DNA of 7,155 bases from Acidimicrobiia bacterium (GCA_019244985.1 JAFASB010000241.1:1-7155), one strand, 5' to 3'; numbered from the stretch's first letter, positions 1 through 6,907 are shown. Translations and numbers: made by a program. Notes: generated by a model from the sequence alone, not told the origin.

Positions 1-1815
<1,815 letters not shown>

Positions 1816-1820
1816 AGCTT

Positions 1821-1825
1821 TCCTT
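1821..1825 (-). promoter_or_regulatory. Ribosome binding site of lon
   Basis: On the minus strand this reads AAGGA and is followed by a 5-nt spacer and the ATG at 1815-1813. It supports that ATG as the lon start. Confidence 0.6.
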
Positions 1826-1890
1826 CGAACGCTTGAGGGGCGCTTCCTGTTCCTTGACCCCGCAATCACTCTGACTCAGGCAGAAGCTGG

Positions 1891-2118
1891 TCAGGCGGCG
1901 CGTACGCGGCGCATGCGCCGACGCTGCTCGGGGGTGGCGCCGCCCCAGATCCCGTACGTCTCGCGGTTGCGGATGGCGTAGTCGAGACACTGGGTGCGCA
2001 CGGGGCAGCTCGCGCAGATGCTGAGCGCCTCGGCCTCCTCGGCAGGGTTGGCCGGAAAGAAGATCTCGGTCTCAGTGCCGCGACACGCGGCCTGCTGTGT
2101 CCAGGCTCCCTTTTTCAC
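1891..2118 (-). CDS. WhiB-family iron-sulfur transcriptional regulator
   Basis: A 75-aa WhiB-like protein. These small actinobacterial proteins bind a [4Fe-4S] cluster that reacts with O2 or NO, and act with the principal sigma factor at promoters. The four cluster ligands are visible as Cys12, Cys35, Cys38 and Cys44 (C-X22-C-X2-C-X5-C). The G-[IV]-W-G-G turn is present as GIWGG at 56-60. It is followed by a basic tail (EQRRRMRRVRAA) expected to contact DNA. The protein is short, with no extra N- or C-terminal domain. The start is a GTG at 2118; no ATG lies between it and the first ligand Cys, and no clear Shine-Dalgarno precedes it, so a leaderless message is possible. A CRP-like palindrome lies about 42 nt upstream. 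lon follows 75 nt downstream on the same strand. The WhiB subclass (WhiB1, WhiB2 and so on) cannot be fixed by eye, so no symbol is given. Confidence 0.95.
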   Translation of the reverse strand: MKKGAWTQQAACRGTETEIFFPANPAEEAEALSICASCPVRTQCLDYAIRNRETYGIWGGATPEQRRRMRRVRAA

Positions 2119-2152
2119 GGTCAGTAGAACGCCGCCTCGGCGCGCGCAATTT

Positions 2153-2168
2153 CGTGACGCAGATCACA
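2153..2168. promoter_or_regulatory. CRP/FNR-type operator between whiB and the pilin gene
   Basis: The sequence CGTGA-CGCAGA-TCACA fits the CRP-family consensus TGTGA-N6-TCACA at 9 of 10 defined positions; only the first base differs. It lies in the 147-nt divergent intergenic region. Its centre is about 42 nt upstream of the whiB GTG and about 105 nt upstream of the pilin ATG. If the whiB mRNA is leaderless, starting at the GTG, the centre would be near -42.5, close to the class II activator position. In Mycobacterium tuberculosis the CRP homologue Rv3676 is known to control whiB1, which makes the placement plausible. The match is seen in the sequence; binding and target gene are inferred. 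Confidence 0.45.
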
Positions 2169-2251
2169 CCGCTGGGAAGGGCCGCGCGGCCTATGCAGCG
2201 GATTCGCACTGTCGGCCGAGAACTTCCACGAGTTCCTGCGAAGACCAGATG

Positions 2252-2259
2252 AGAAGGAG
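2252..2259 (+). promoter_or_regulatory. Ribosome binding site of the Flp pilin gene
   Basis: AGAAGGAG, a strong Shine-Dalgarno core, ends 6 nt before the ATG at 2266. It is the best ribosome site in the window and fits a highly expressed structural pilin. Confidence 0.75.
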
Positions 2260-2265
2260 AACACG

Positions 2266-2469
2266 ATGGACCTCGTCGCTTATTGGCAGCAGCACTGCGC
2301 TCCCTACATCCGTGCCCGCTTCGGTCGCGGCGAGCACGGCGCTTCGCTGGTCGAGTACGCCCTGCTCGTGGCGCTGATCGCCGTCGTGTGCCTCGTCGCC
2401 ATCGCCTTCCTCGGTAAGAGCGCCTCGCAGCGGTTCAGCACGGTCGGTTCGGCCGTCGGCAACACCTGA
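2266..2469 (+). CDS. Flp/Fap-type prepilin (Tad pilus major subunit type)
   Basis: A 67-aa class IVb (Flp) prepilin, the subunit polymerised by Tad secretion systems into thin adhesive pili. Residues 1-25 form a leader with several basic residues (RARFGRGEHG). A TadV/PilD-type prepilin peptidase would cut after Gly25. The mature protein would start ASLVEY, carrying the family hallmark Glu at +5 (Glu30) next to Tyr31. A single hydrophobic helix follows at about 32-51 (ALLVALIAVVCLVAIAFLG). It ends in a short polar tail (SASQRFSTVGSAVGNT), giving a mature length of about 42 aa, normal for Flp. Cys11 in the leader and Cys38 in the transmembrane helix are minor oddities. No tadA/B/C, rcpA or prepilin peptidase gene is in the window, so it is an orphan pilin locally. 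It is divergent from whiB and is followed after 30 nt by a strong hairpin. Recognition is secure; assembly into a pilus is inferred. Confidence 0.92.
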   Translation: MDLVAYWQQHCAPYIRARFGRGEHGASLVEYALLVALIAVVCLVAIAFLGKSASQRFSTVGSAVGNT

Positions 2470-2499
2470 TCCCCTCCACGGCCTACCCGGGCCGACAAC

Positions 2500-2544
2500 A
2501 CGAAGGCCGCCGGCTCAGATGGGTCTCCCGCCGGCGGCCTTCGT
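2500..2544. terminator. Bidirectional hairpin terminator between convergent pilin and STAS genes
   Basis: A perfect 15-bp inverted repeat: left arm ACGAAGGCCGCCGGC (2500-2514), 15-nt loop, right arm GCCGGCGGCCTTCGT (2530-2544). It lies 30 nt after the pilin stop and 19 nt after the stop of the convergent STAS gene. Neither side has a clear U-tract, as is common for actinobacterial terminators. The position between two convergent stops is the main argument for a shared terminator. Confidence 0.75.
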
Positions 2545-2563
2545 CGCGCTCTGCGACGGCTGC

Positions 2564-2896
2564 TCAGCGAATGGTGAAGAGGCGCGTCAGGCCGGTGATC
2601 TCGAACACCCGCCGCACGCTGGGATTCGGTGACGCGAGCTGCAGGTCACCGTCGCTCTGGCGCAGACGCTTCAACGCCGAGACGAGCACGCTGAGCGCCG
2701 TCGAGTCGATGAAGCTCACGTCGGCCAGGTCGACGACGATGCGGCGGACACCGTCGCCGGCCAACCGGGCCAGGTGCTCACGAAGCTCGGGCGCGGTGTT
2801 CACGTCGAGCTCGCCGGCGGCACTCACCACCGTCTCACCCTCGTGCTCGGAGACCGTCAACTCCAACGTTGCATCGGCCACTCGTCGCTCCGGCAT
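2564..2896 (-). CDS. STAS-domain anti-anti-sigma factor (SpoIIAA/RsbV-like), paralogue 1
   Basis: A single-domain STAS protein of 110 aa. Such proteins bind and sequester anti-sigma kinases in partner-switching circuits; phosphorylation of one Ser switches them off and a PP2C phosphatase reactivates them. The sequence shows the beta strand with the GELD motif (28-31), then IVVDLADVSFIDSTALSVLV (53-72). The conserved phospho-acceptor is Ser65, preceded by Asp64, and the family C-terminus is VFEITGLTRLFTI. It lies 44 nt downstream of a co-oriented STAS paralogue, so the two are probably one transcript ending at the hairpin at 2500-2544. The ATG at 2896 has no obvious ribosome site. A GTG five codons in (2881) has GGAG 6 nt upstream and may be the true start, giving 105 aa. 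No cognate kinase or sigma factor is in the window, so the target is unknown. Confidence 0.93.
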   Translation of the reverse strand: MPERRVADATLELTVSEHEGETVVSAAGELDVNTAPELREHLARLAGDGVRRIVVDLADVSFIDSTALSVLVSALKRLRQSDGDLQLASPNPSVRRVFEITGLTRLFTIR

Positions 2897-2940
2897 CGGG
2901 CAAAACGGACGGCGTCACCCTACCCGCTGACGCCGCTCGT

Positions 2941-3279
2941 TCAATCGACGATGACGAACACCCGGTCGAGTCCGGTGATGTCGAAAACCTTGCGTGCGGC
3001 GGGCCTCGGCGATCGCAGCGTCATCGTTCCCCCGTGCTGGAGCGAGCGCTTCATCACGCCAACGAGAACACCGAGACCGGTGGAGTCGATCAGGGCGAGC
3101 CCCGACATGTCGACGACCAGATCACGGCAGCCGTCGTCGATCAGTGCGATGAGCTCGGCGCGGAGGCGTTCGGAGCTGCTCACGTCGAGCTCGCCCTCGA
3201 GCTGGGCGACGCATTGCGAACCGTTGTGTGACACCCGGAGCTCCAGCCCCGGAATGTCATCGACCAACCGCTCCGCCAA
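2941..3279 (-). CDS. STAS-domain anti-anti-sigma factor (SpoIIAA/RsbV-like), paralogue 2
   Basis: A second single-domain STAS protein, clearly paralogous to its downstream neighbour. Shared elements are GELDV, LVVDMSGLALIDSTGLGVLVG, an MKR helix and the ending KVFDITGLDRVFVI. The putative phosphorylated Ser is in the IDST motif, at residue 66 from the chosen start. I chose the TTG at 3279 because GGGGAGG (3284-3290) ends 4 nt before it and because the STAS fold begins soon after (AERLVDDIPGLELRV). GTG codons at 3303 and 3318 would add 8 or 13 residues (MRAHGVSHKGGGL) that do not resemble the domain and that overlap the ribosome site; 3318 remains possible. Its expected role is binding an anti-sigma kinase. 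It is the first gene of the two-gene STAS unit and is divergent from the SnoaL-like gene. Confidence 0.92.
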   Translation of the reverse strand: MAERLVDDIPGLELRVSHNGSQCVAQLEGELDVSSSERLRAELIALIDDGCRDLVVDMSGLALIDSTGLGVLVGVMKRSLQHGGTMTLRSPRPAARKVFDITGLDRVFVIVD

Positions 3280-3283
3280 GAGT

Positions 3284-3290
3284 CCTCCCC
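3284..3290 (-). promoter_or_regulatory. Ribosome binding site deciding the start of STAS paralogue 2
   Basis: On the minus strand this reads GGGGAGG, a near-perfect anti-16S match ending 4 nt before a TTG at 3279-3277. It favours initiation there over the upstream GTG codons at 3303 and 3318, although the spacer is short. Confidence 0.45.
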
Positions 3291-3408
3291 CCTTGTGGCT
3301 CACACCGTGCGCTCGCACACCACCGCGGGCTACGCCTCAACCCCGGGTGCATTTTGGCAACTGGGCCGGGCGTTGCACAAGTGCCGTGCGTTCGATGCAG
3401 AGCAGGCC

Positions 3409-3414
3409 TAGGCT
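3409..3414 (+). promoter_or_regulatory. Possible -10 element for the SnoaL-like gene
   Basis: TAGGCT fits the actinobacterial TANNNT -10 pattern. It lies 19 nt before the ATG at 3434, which would place the transcript start near 3421 and leave a very short leader. No convincing -35 hexamer is at the matching distance: the TTGCAC at 3373-3378 is 30 nt away, too far. A weak call. Confidence 0.25.
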
Positions 3415-3433
3415 CTCTCTCAGGGGGATGGCA

Positions 3434-3832
3434 ATGGAGCCAGTAGCGGTGGTTCGCAACGCGCTGGACGCGTATAAGGCTGGCGACCTTGACGGCGCCC
3501 TGCAGTATTTCGCGCCGCACGCCGAATGGCACGTCGCCGACGACTTCCCCGGGCCCCCCACGTACCGTGGTATCGACGGGCTGCGTTCGTTGGCCGACAC
3601 CTCCGCCCGGTTCTCGCTGCACCACATGGAGGTCACCGAGATCGCCGACATGGGCGCCTTCGTGCTCGCCCACGGCGTCGTCTACGCCGAGTCCGACGGC
3701 GAGCCGGTCGTCGATCGGGTGACGATCTGGCGCTGCCGCGTGCAGGACGGCCTCATCGTGTCGATCGACGCCGAGGCCCTGCCGGCGGCCGCCAGGTGGC
3801 AGGCGTCACACCGCATGGCCAGCGAGCGGTAA
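3434..3832 (+). CDS. SnoaL-like / NTF2-like fold protein
   Basis: A 132-aa single-domain protein of the SnoaL-like (NTF2 superfamily) type, a cone-shaped alpha+beta fold used by polyketide cyclases, ketosteroid isomerases and many uncharacterised small-ligand proteins. The family layout is clear. An N-terminal helix pair with the A-x-x-A-G-D-L-D-G-A motif spans about 8-22 (NALDAYKAGDLDGALQYF). Next comes FAPHAEWHV (26-34) with Trp32 and His33 lining the presumed pocket, then the YRGIDGLRSL turn (44-53). Beta strands follow, including VLAHGVVYAE and RVTIWRCRVQDGLIVSIDAE. The enzyme activity, if any, cannot be read from the sequence. The ATG at 3434 is chosen because AGGGGG (3422-3427) ends 6 nt before it; the ATG at 3428 is immediately adjacent to that site and less likely. 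It is divergent from the STAS pair and is followed after 104 nt by a co-oriented zinc-ribbon gene. Confidence 0.87.
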   Translation: MEPVAVVRNALDAYKAGDLDGALQYFAPHAEWHVADDFPGPPTYRGIDGLRSLADTSARFSLHHMEVTEIADMGAFVLAHGVVYAESDGEPVVDRVTIWRCRVQDGLIVSIDAEALPAAARWQASHRMASER

Positions 3833-3921
3833 TCTCGGTTTTTGCACGGCGGGAGCGTCCACGGCCGGCATGCAGTCGCTGATCGCTCCGATGTTCTCGC
3901 CTCGCTGGGGGGCAAAACACC

Positions 3922-3928
3922 GAGGAGG
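3922..3928 (+). promoter_or_regulatory. Strong ribosome binding site in front of an ACG codon
   Basis: GAGGAGG, a strong anti-16S match, is followed by an 8-nt spacer and then ACG (3937-3939), in frame with the zinc-ribbon reading frame. It is the main evidence for where that small gene begins. Confidence 0.5.
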
Positions 3929-3936
3929 CACCGGCG

Positions 3937-4095
3937 ACGGAGGCCCATCCTGCAATCCTCTGTCCACGCTGTGGGACACGCGTCCCGTTGCGGGAAGGCC
4001 GCGGCTCGGCGGGGGCAAAGGTGTTCACGTGCCCGTCGTGCGGCCACGAGTTCACCGGTCCCGAGCCCGAGGACGGCGATCAGGAAAGCGACTGA
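3937..4095 (+). CDS. Small zinc-ribbon protein with apparent ACG start
   Basis: A 52-aa reading frame that reads (ACG)EAHPAILCPRCGTRVPL and later KVFTCPSCGHEFTGPEPEDG, stopping at TGA 4093-4095. Four cysteines (9, 12, 32 and 35) form a C-X2-C-X19-C-X2-C zinc ribbon. Both knuckles have the classic CPxCG form and the tail is acidic (PEPEDGDQESD). Upstream the frame is closed by TGA at 3880-3882, and no ATG, GTG or TTG lies between that stop and the first CPRC. The only codon well placed for initiation is ACG at 3937, 8 nt after GAGGAGG. Options are genuine ACG initiation, a mutated ATG, or a sequence error. The codon pattern and paired zinc knuckles argue that the frame is or was translated. 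Its function is unknown; zinc ribbons of this size usually bind nucleic acid or protein partners. It lies 46 nt from the convergent tRNA-Pro. Confidence 0.68.
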   Translation, partial: TEAHPAILCPRCGTRVPLREGRGSAGAKVFTCPSCGHEFTGPEPEDGDQESD

Positions 4096-4140
4096 CCGCC
4101 GCGCCCGCCATCCGCGCCGGCGACAACGAAAACCTGCAAG

Positions 4141-4214
4141 TCGGGCTGGCGGGACTTGAACCCGCGACCCCTGGTCCCCCAGACCAGTGCGCTACCTAAC
4201 TGCGCCACAGCCCG
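4141..4214 (-). tRNA. tRNA-Pro (anticodon GGG)
   Basis: A complete 74-nt cloverleaf on the minus strand. The acceptor stem is CGGGCTG/CAGCCCG with discriminator A73. The D arm is GCGC-loop-GCGC. The anticodon stem CTGGT/ACCAG encloses loop CTGGGGG, giving anticodon GGG, which reads CCC and CCU. The variable loop is 5 nt, and the T arm is GCGGG-TTCAAGT-CCCGC. The C1:G72 first pair is characteristic of bacterial tRNA-Pro. The 3' CCA is not encoded; CTTGCAGG follows. Its 5' end is 9 nt after the stop of the zinc-ribbon membrane protein gene on the same strand, so it could be processed from the end of that transcript. No U-rich terminator is obvious after it. Confidence 0.97.
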
Positions 4215-4223
4215 TGGCGGGGT

Positions 4224-4514
4224 TCAGCCTAGACGGCTGCCCCTCCGGGACGATCGGCGTATGAGCGCCCATCCGCCTGCGGCTGCGACGGCCAGGGCGA
4301 CAAGCACGTAGATGAGCACGCCGTGCTTTTGGGCGAGCACGAAGCCCTGCCAGGCCCGGAACCCGAGGTAGAGCACGGTCGCCAGGACAAGCAACTTGAA
4401 GTGCCACGGCACTTTGGCCGGCTCGCCGATCTGGCGTCCGCACGTGGGGCACGTGCCGTCGCGGTTGAGCGACGTCGGCGTCCAGAACTTCGAGCAGCCC
4501 TCGCACCAGGGCAT
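4224..4514 (-). CDS. Zinc-ribbon double-pass membrane protein of unknown function
   Basis: A 96-aa protein beginning MPWCEGCSKFWTPTSL. Residues 4-25 form a zinc ribbon with Cys4, Cys7, Cys22 and Cys25 (CxxC-X14-CxxC). A short linker with PAKVPWHFK leads to two hydrophobic segments at about 39-61 and 66-85. It ends in a very basic tail (RRSSRRGSRLG). By the positive-inside rule, the basic C-terminus and the N-terminal ribbon would both be cytoplasmic. The function is not known and I do not assign one. The ATG overlaps the stop of the preceding lyase gene (TAATG, 1-nt overlap), and GGGAG (4522-4526) is 7 nt upstream, so translation is probably coupled. It lies at the end of the carboxylase-lyase block, immediately before tRNA-Pro. 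Confidence 0.85.
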   Translation of the reverse strand: MPWCEGCSKFWTPTSLNRDGTCPTCGRQIGEPAKVPWHFKLLVLATVLYLGFRAWQGFVLAQKHGVLIYVLVALAVAAAGGWALIRRSSRRGSRLG

Positions 4515-5383
4515 TAGCGAACTCCCGCCTCGGCCAGGCGGCTGACGACCGGGTGGCCAATGATGCCCGCGACCATGGCGCTGGCCTCGAGGAGGCGGCA
4601 CAGGTCGATGCCCGTGCTGTAGCCGACGTCGTCGAGCAGATACACGAGCTCCTCGGTCGCCAGGTTCCCCGCCGCGCCCTCGGCGAACGGCGACCCGCCA
4701 AGGCCGCCAACAGACGTGTCGAAGCGGCGGACGCCGAGCTGCAGGGCGGCGTACGCGTTGACGAGCGCCGTGCCGCGGTTGTCGTGCAGATGCAGGCCGT
4801 CGACTGTTCCCGCTGTGTTGACGAGCGTCTCGATCAGCGGCGGGGTCGCCATGCCGGTCGTGTCGGCGTAGGTGATGCGCGCCGCGCCGCCGCCGACCAG
4901 GCGGCGGGCGAGCCCCGCCACGTCGGCGGGGTCGATGGCACCCTCGTACGGCGAGCCGAACGCGCACGACACGATGGCGTCGACGGGCACGTCCGTACTG
5001 GTCGCCACGGCGCAGATCTTTTCGATCTGGGCCAGCGACTCTTCGATCGACATCTTGACGTTGCGCTGGTTGTACGTGGGCGACGCCGAGATCGTCACCG
5101 TCAGCTCGTCGACTCCCGCGTCGAGCGCGAGCTCAGCACCCTTGAGGTTCGGCACAAGGGCGGCGTAGCGATACTGCGGCGCCCGCGGCACACGCGCCAT
5201 GACGTCGGCCGCGCCTGCCATCGACGGCACGGCCTTGGGCGAGACGAACGAGCATGCTTCGATGTGGCGGACGCCGGCCTCGAGCAACGCTTCGATCAGG
5301 CGGACGCGGTCGTCGACGGACACCGGCGCTTCGGCCTGCAGGCCGTCACGGGGGCCGACCTCTCGGATATCGACTGCGTCCAT
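4514..5383 (-). CDS. Hydroxymethylglutaryl-CoA lyase family protein (DRE-TIM metallolyase), Ser at the usual catalytic Cys
   Basis: A 289-aa TIM-barrel lyase that aligns over its whole length with HMG-CoA lyases, which cleave (S)-HMG-CoA to acetyl-CoA and acetoacetate in leucine catabolism. Visible family residues are VGPRDGLQ near the N-terminus (Arg12, Asp13), IEACSFVSPKAVPSMA (Glu42), YADTTGMATP, the metal-binding HLHDNRG (His198, His200) and AAGNLATEELVYLL (Asn240). The signature loop reads GLGGSPFAEG. Ser231 therefore occupies the place of the catalytic Cys (Cys266 in human, Cys237 in Pseudomonas mevalonii). The true substrate may thus be HMG-CoA with altered kinetics or a related 3-hydroxyacyl-CoA. 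The ATG at 5383 is 5 nt after the carboxylase stop and has GAGG just upstream. It overlaps the next gene by 1 nt. The context with an acyl-CoA carboxylase supports branched-chain or leucine-type degradation. Confidence 0.9.
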   Translation of the reverse strand: MDAVDIREVGPRDGLQAEAPVSVDDRVRLIEALLEAGVRHIEACSFVSPKAVPSMAGAADVMARVPRAPQYRYAALVPNLKGAELALDAGVDELTVTISASPTYNQRNVKMSIEESLAQIEKICAVATSTDVPVDAIVSCAFGSPYEGAIDPADVAGLARRLVGGGAARITYADTTGMATPPLIETLVNTAGTVDGLHLHDNRGTALVNAYAALQLGVRRFDTSVGGLGGSPFAEGAAGNLATEELVYLLDDVGYSTGIDLCRLLEASAMVAGIIGHPVVSRLAEAGVR

Positions 5384-5388
5384 CGGCC

Positions 5389-6903
5389 TCAGACCGGTGG
5401 CACGCCGTGGCGCTTGTCGCTGAAGGCGCGGTCCTTTGTGCGGGCCAGCTCGAGGCGGGCGACGAGCTCGTCGCGGAGGTCCTCTGGAGCGACGACCGCG
5501 TCGACGACGAGCTCCGACGCCAGATGCAGCAGGTCGACGTCGGTCTCGTACTCCGCCCTGCGCTCAGTCACGAACTGCTCGCGTTCGGCTTCGTCGTCGA
5601 TCGCCGCGATCTTGTTGGCGTACACGGCGTTCACCGCCGCCTCCGGGCCCATCACCGCGATCTTGGCGGTGGGCAGGGCGATCACGGCGTCGGGCTCGAA
5701 GGCGGGGCCGGACATGGCGTAGAGGCCGGCGCCGTAGGCCTTGCGCACGATCACCGAGACCTTCGGGACAGTGGCTTCCGACACGGCGGTGATCATCTTG
5801 GCCCCGTGTCGGATGATGCCCTGGCGTTCGACCTGGGTGCCGACCATGAAGCCGGGAACGTCGGCGAGGAACACGAGCGGGATGTTGAAGGCGTCGCAGC
5901 ACCAGATGAACCGTGCCGCCTTGTCGGCCGAGTCGACGAACAGCACGCCGCCCTTCTGCTTCGGGTTGTTGGCGACGATGCCCACCGACCGTCCGGCCAG
6001 CCGGGCGAAGCCGACGATGAGCTCCTTGGCGAACAGCGGCTTGACCTCGAAGAACGTGCCCTCGTCGACAAGCGCGTCGACGACCTTGTGCATGTCGTAG
6101 CCCTGGCGCTCGGACTCGGGAATGACCGACCCGTCGAGCGGCATCGCCGGCTTCCCGGGCTCGATCGCTTCGGGCTCCTCGCGCCAGCGCTGGGGCAGGT
6201 AGGAGAAGTAGCGCTTGGCTTGAGCGATGGCGTCCTCGTCGTCGGTCGCCAGGTTGTCGCCGCTGCCCGAGACAGTCGCGTGCATGCGGGCGCCGCCCAT
6301 CTCCTCGAGCGTCGCCTTCTCGCCGATCACCATCTCGGCCATGCGCGGCGAGCCCAGGTACATCGAGGCGTTGCCCTCGACCATTATCACGACGTCGCAG
6401 AACGACGGGATGTAGGCACCGCCCGCCGCGCTGGGACCGAACAGGCAACAGACCTGCGGGACCTTCCCGGACAGGCTCACCTGGTTGTAGAAGATGCGGC
6501 CCGCGCCGCGCCGCCCGGGGAACAGCTCGACCTGGTCGGTGATGCGGGCGCCCGCCGAGTCGACCAGCCAGAAGATTGGCACCTCATGCTTCAGCGCGTA
6601 CTCGGTGAGGCGCACGATCTTCTCGACCGTGCGGGCGCCCCACGACCCGGCCTTGACCGTGGGGTCGTTGGCCATCACGCACACGGGCCGTCCGTCGATG
6701 CGGCCGACGCCGGTGACGACGCCATCGGCGGGAAGGTCGCCGGCCATGGCGTTGGCCAGGAGGGCATCCTCGACCCACGAGCCTTCGTCGAGGAGCAGAG
6801 CCAGACGGTCGCGGACGAAGAGCTTGTTTTGGTCGGCGAGCTTCTCGCGCTGGCGTTCGAGGTTGCCCTGCAGAGCCCGCTGGCGGGCGCCCGACACGTC
6901 CAC
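5389..6903 (-). CDS. Acyl-CoA carboxylase carboxyltransferase (beta) subunit, methylcrotonyl-CoA carboxylase-like
   Basis: A 504-aa biotin-dependent carboxyltransferase, which moves CO2 from carboxybiotin on a partner alpha subunit to an acyl-CoA. It has two crotonase-fold halves. The N-terminal half contains RDRLALLLDEGSWVE (31-45), WLVDSAGARI (112-121) and the oxyanion glycines of FGPSAAGGAYIP (155-166). The C-terminal half contains KGGVLFVDSADKAARFI (317-333), LADVPGFMVG (346-355), the loop RKAYGAGLYAMSG (387-399) and PTAKIAVMGPEAAVN (411-425). The GAGxYxM loop resembles methylcrotonyl-CoA carboxylases rather than the GGAY loop of propionyl-CoA carboxylases. The neighbouring HMG-CoA lyase family gene agrees. 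Substrate is inferred, and no alpha subunit is in the window. I chose GTG 6903, which begins 4 nt after the phosphatase stop; GTG 6897 is an alternative. An in-frame extension to 7068 would overlap the phosphatase and is rejected. Confidence 0.92.
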   Translation of the reverse strand: MDVSGARQRALQGNLERQREKLADQNKLFVRDRLALLLDEGSWVEDALLANAMAGDLPADGVVTGVGRIDGRPVCVMANDPTVKAGSWGARTVEKIVRLTEYALKHEVPIFWLVDSAGARITDQVELFPGRRGAGRIFYNQVSLSGKVPQVCCLFGPSAAGGAYIPSFCDVVIMVEGNASMYLGSPRMAEMVIGEKATLEEMGGARMHATVSGSGDNLATDDEDAIAQAKRYFSYLPQRWREEPEAIEPGKPAMPLDGSVIPESERQGYDMHKVVDALVDEGTFFEVKPLFAKELIVGFARLAGRSVGIVANNPKQKGGVLFVDSADKAARFIWCCDAFNIPLVFLADVPGFMVGTQVERQGIIRHGAKMITAVSEATVPKVSVIVRKAYGAGLYAMSGPAFEPDAVIALPTAKIAVMGPEAAVNAVYANKIAAIDDEAEREQFVTERRAEYETDVDLLHLASELVVDAVVAPEDLRDELVARLELARTKDRAFSDKRHGVPPV

Positions 6904-6907
6904 GCGA

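Noticed and set aside
1831..1880. HspR-type HAIR operator upstream of lon (CTTGAG and CTTGAC half-sites, ACTC further on)
   Set aside because: HspR controls lon in some actinobacteria and the consensus is CTTGAGT-N7-ACTCAAG. Here only degenerate half-sites with the wrong spacing are found, so the match is no better than chance.
1872..1880. Short palindrome CTGACTCAG between whiB and lon
   Set aside because: Only four base pairs around one centre; too short to call an operator or terminator without conservation data.
3373..3378. TTGCAC as the -35 box of the SnoaL-like gene
   Set aside because: It is 30 nt from the only reasonable -10 (TAGGCT, 3409), well outside the usual 16-19 nt spacing.
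3815..3846. Terminator after the SnoaL-like gene (small stem before a run of five T)
   Set aside because: The stems available are only 4-5 bp, and the strongest overlap the end of the gene; not convincing.
3870..4199. Plus-strand frame starting with ATG at 3870 and running into the tRNA
   Set aside because: It covers the zinc-ribbon gene in the wrong frame, its translation lacks domain features, and it reads into the complement of tRNA-Pro.
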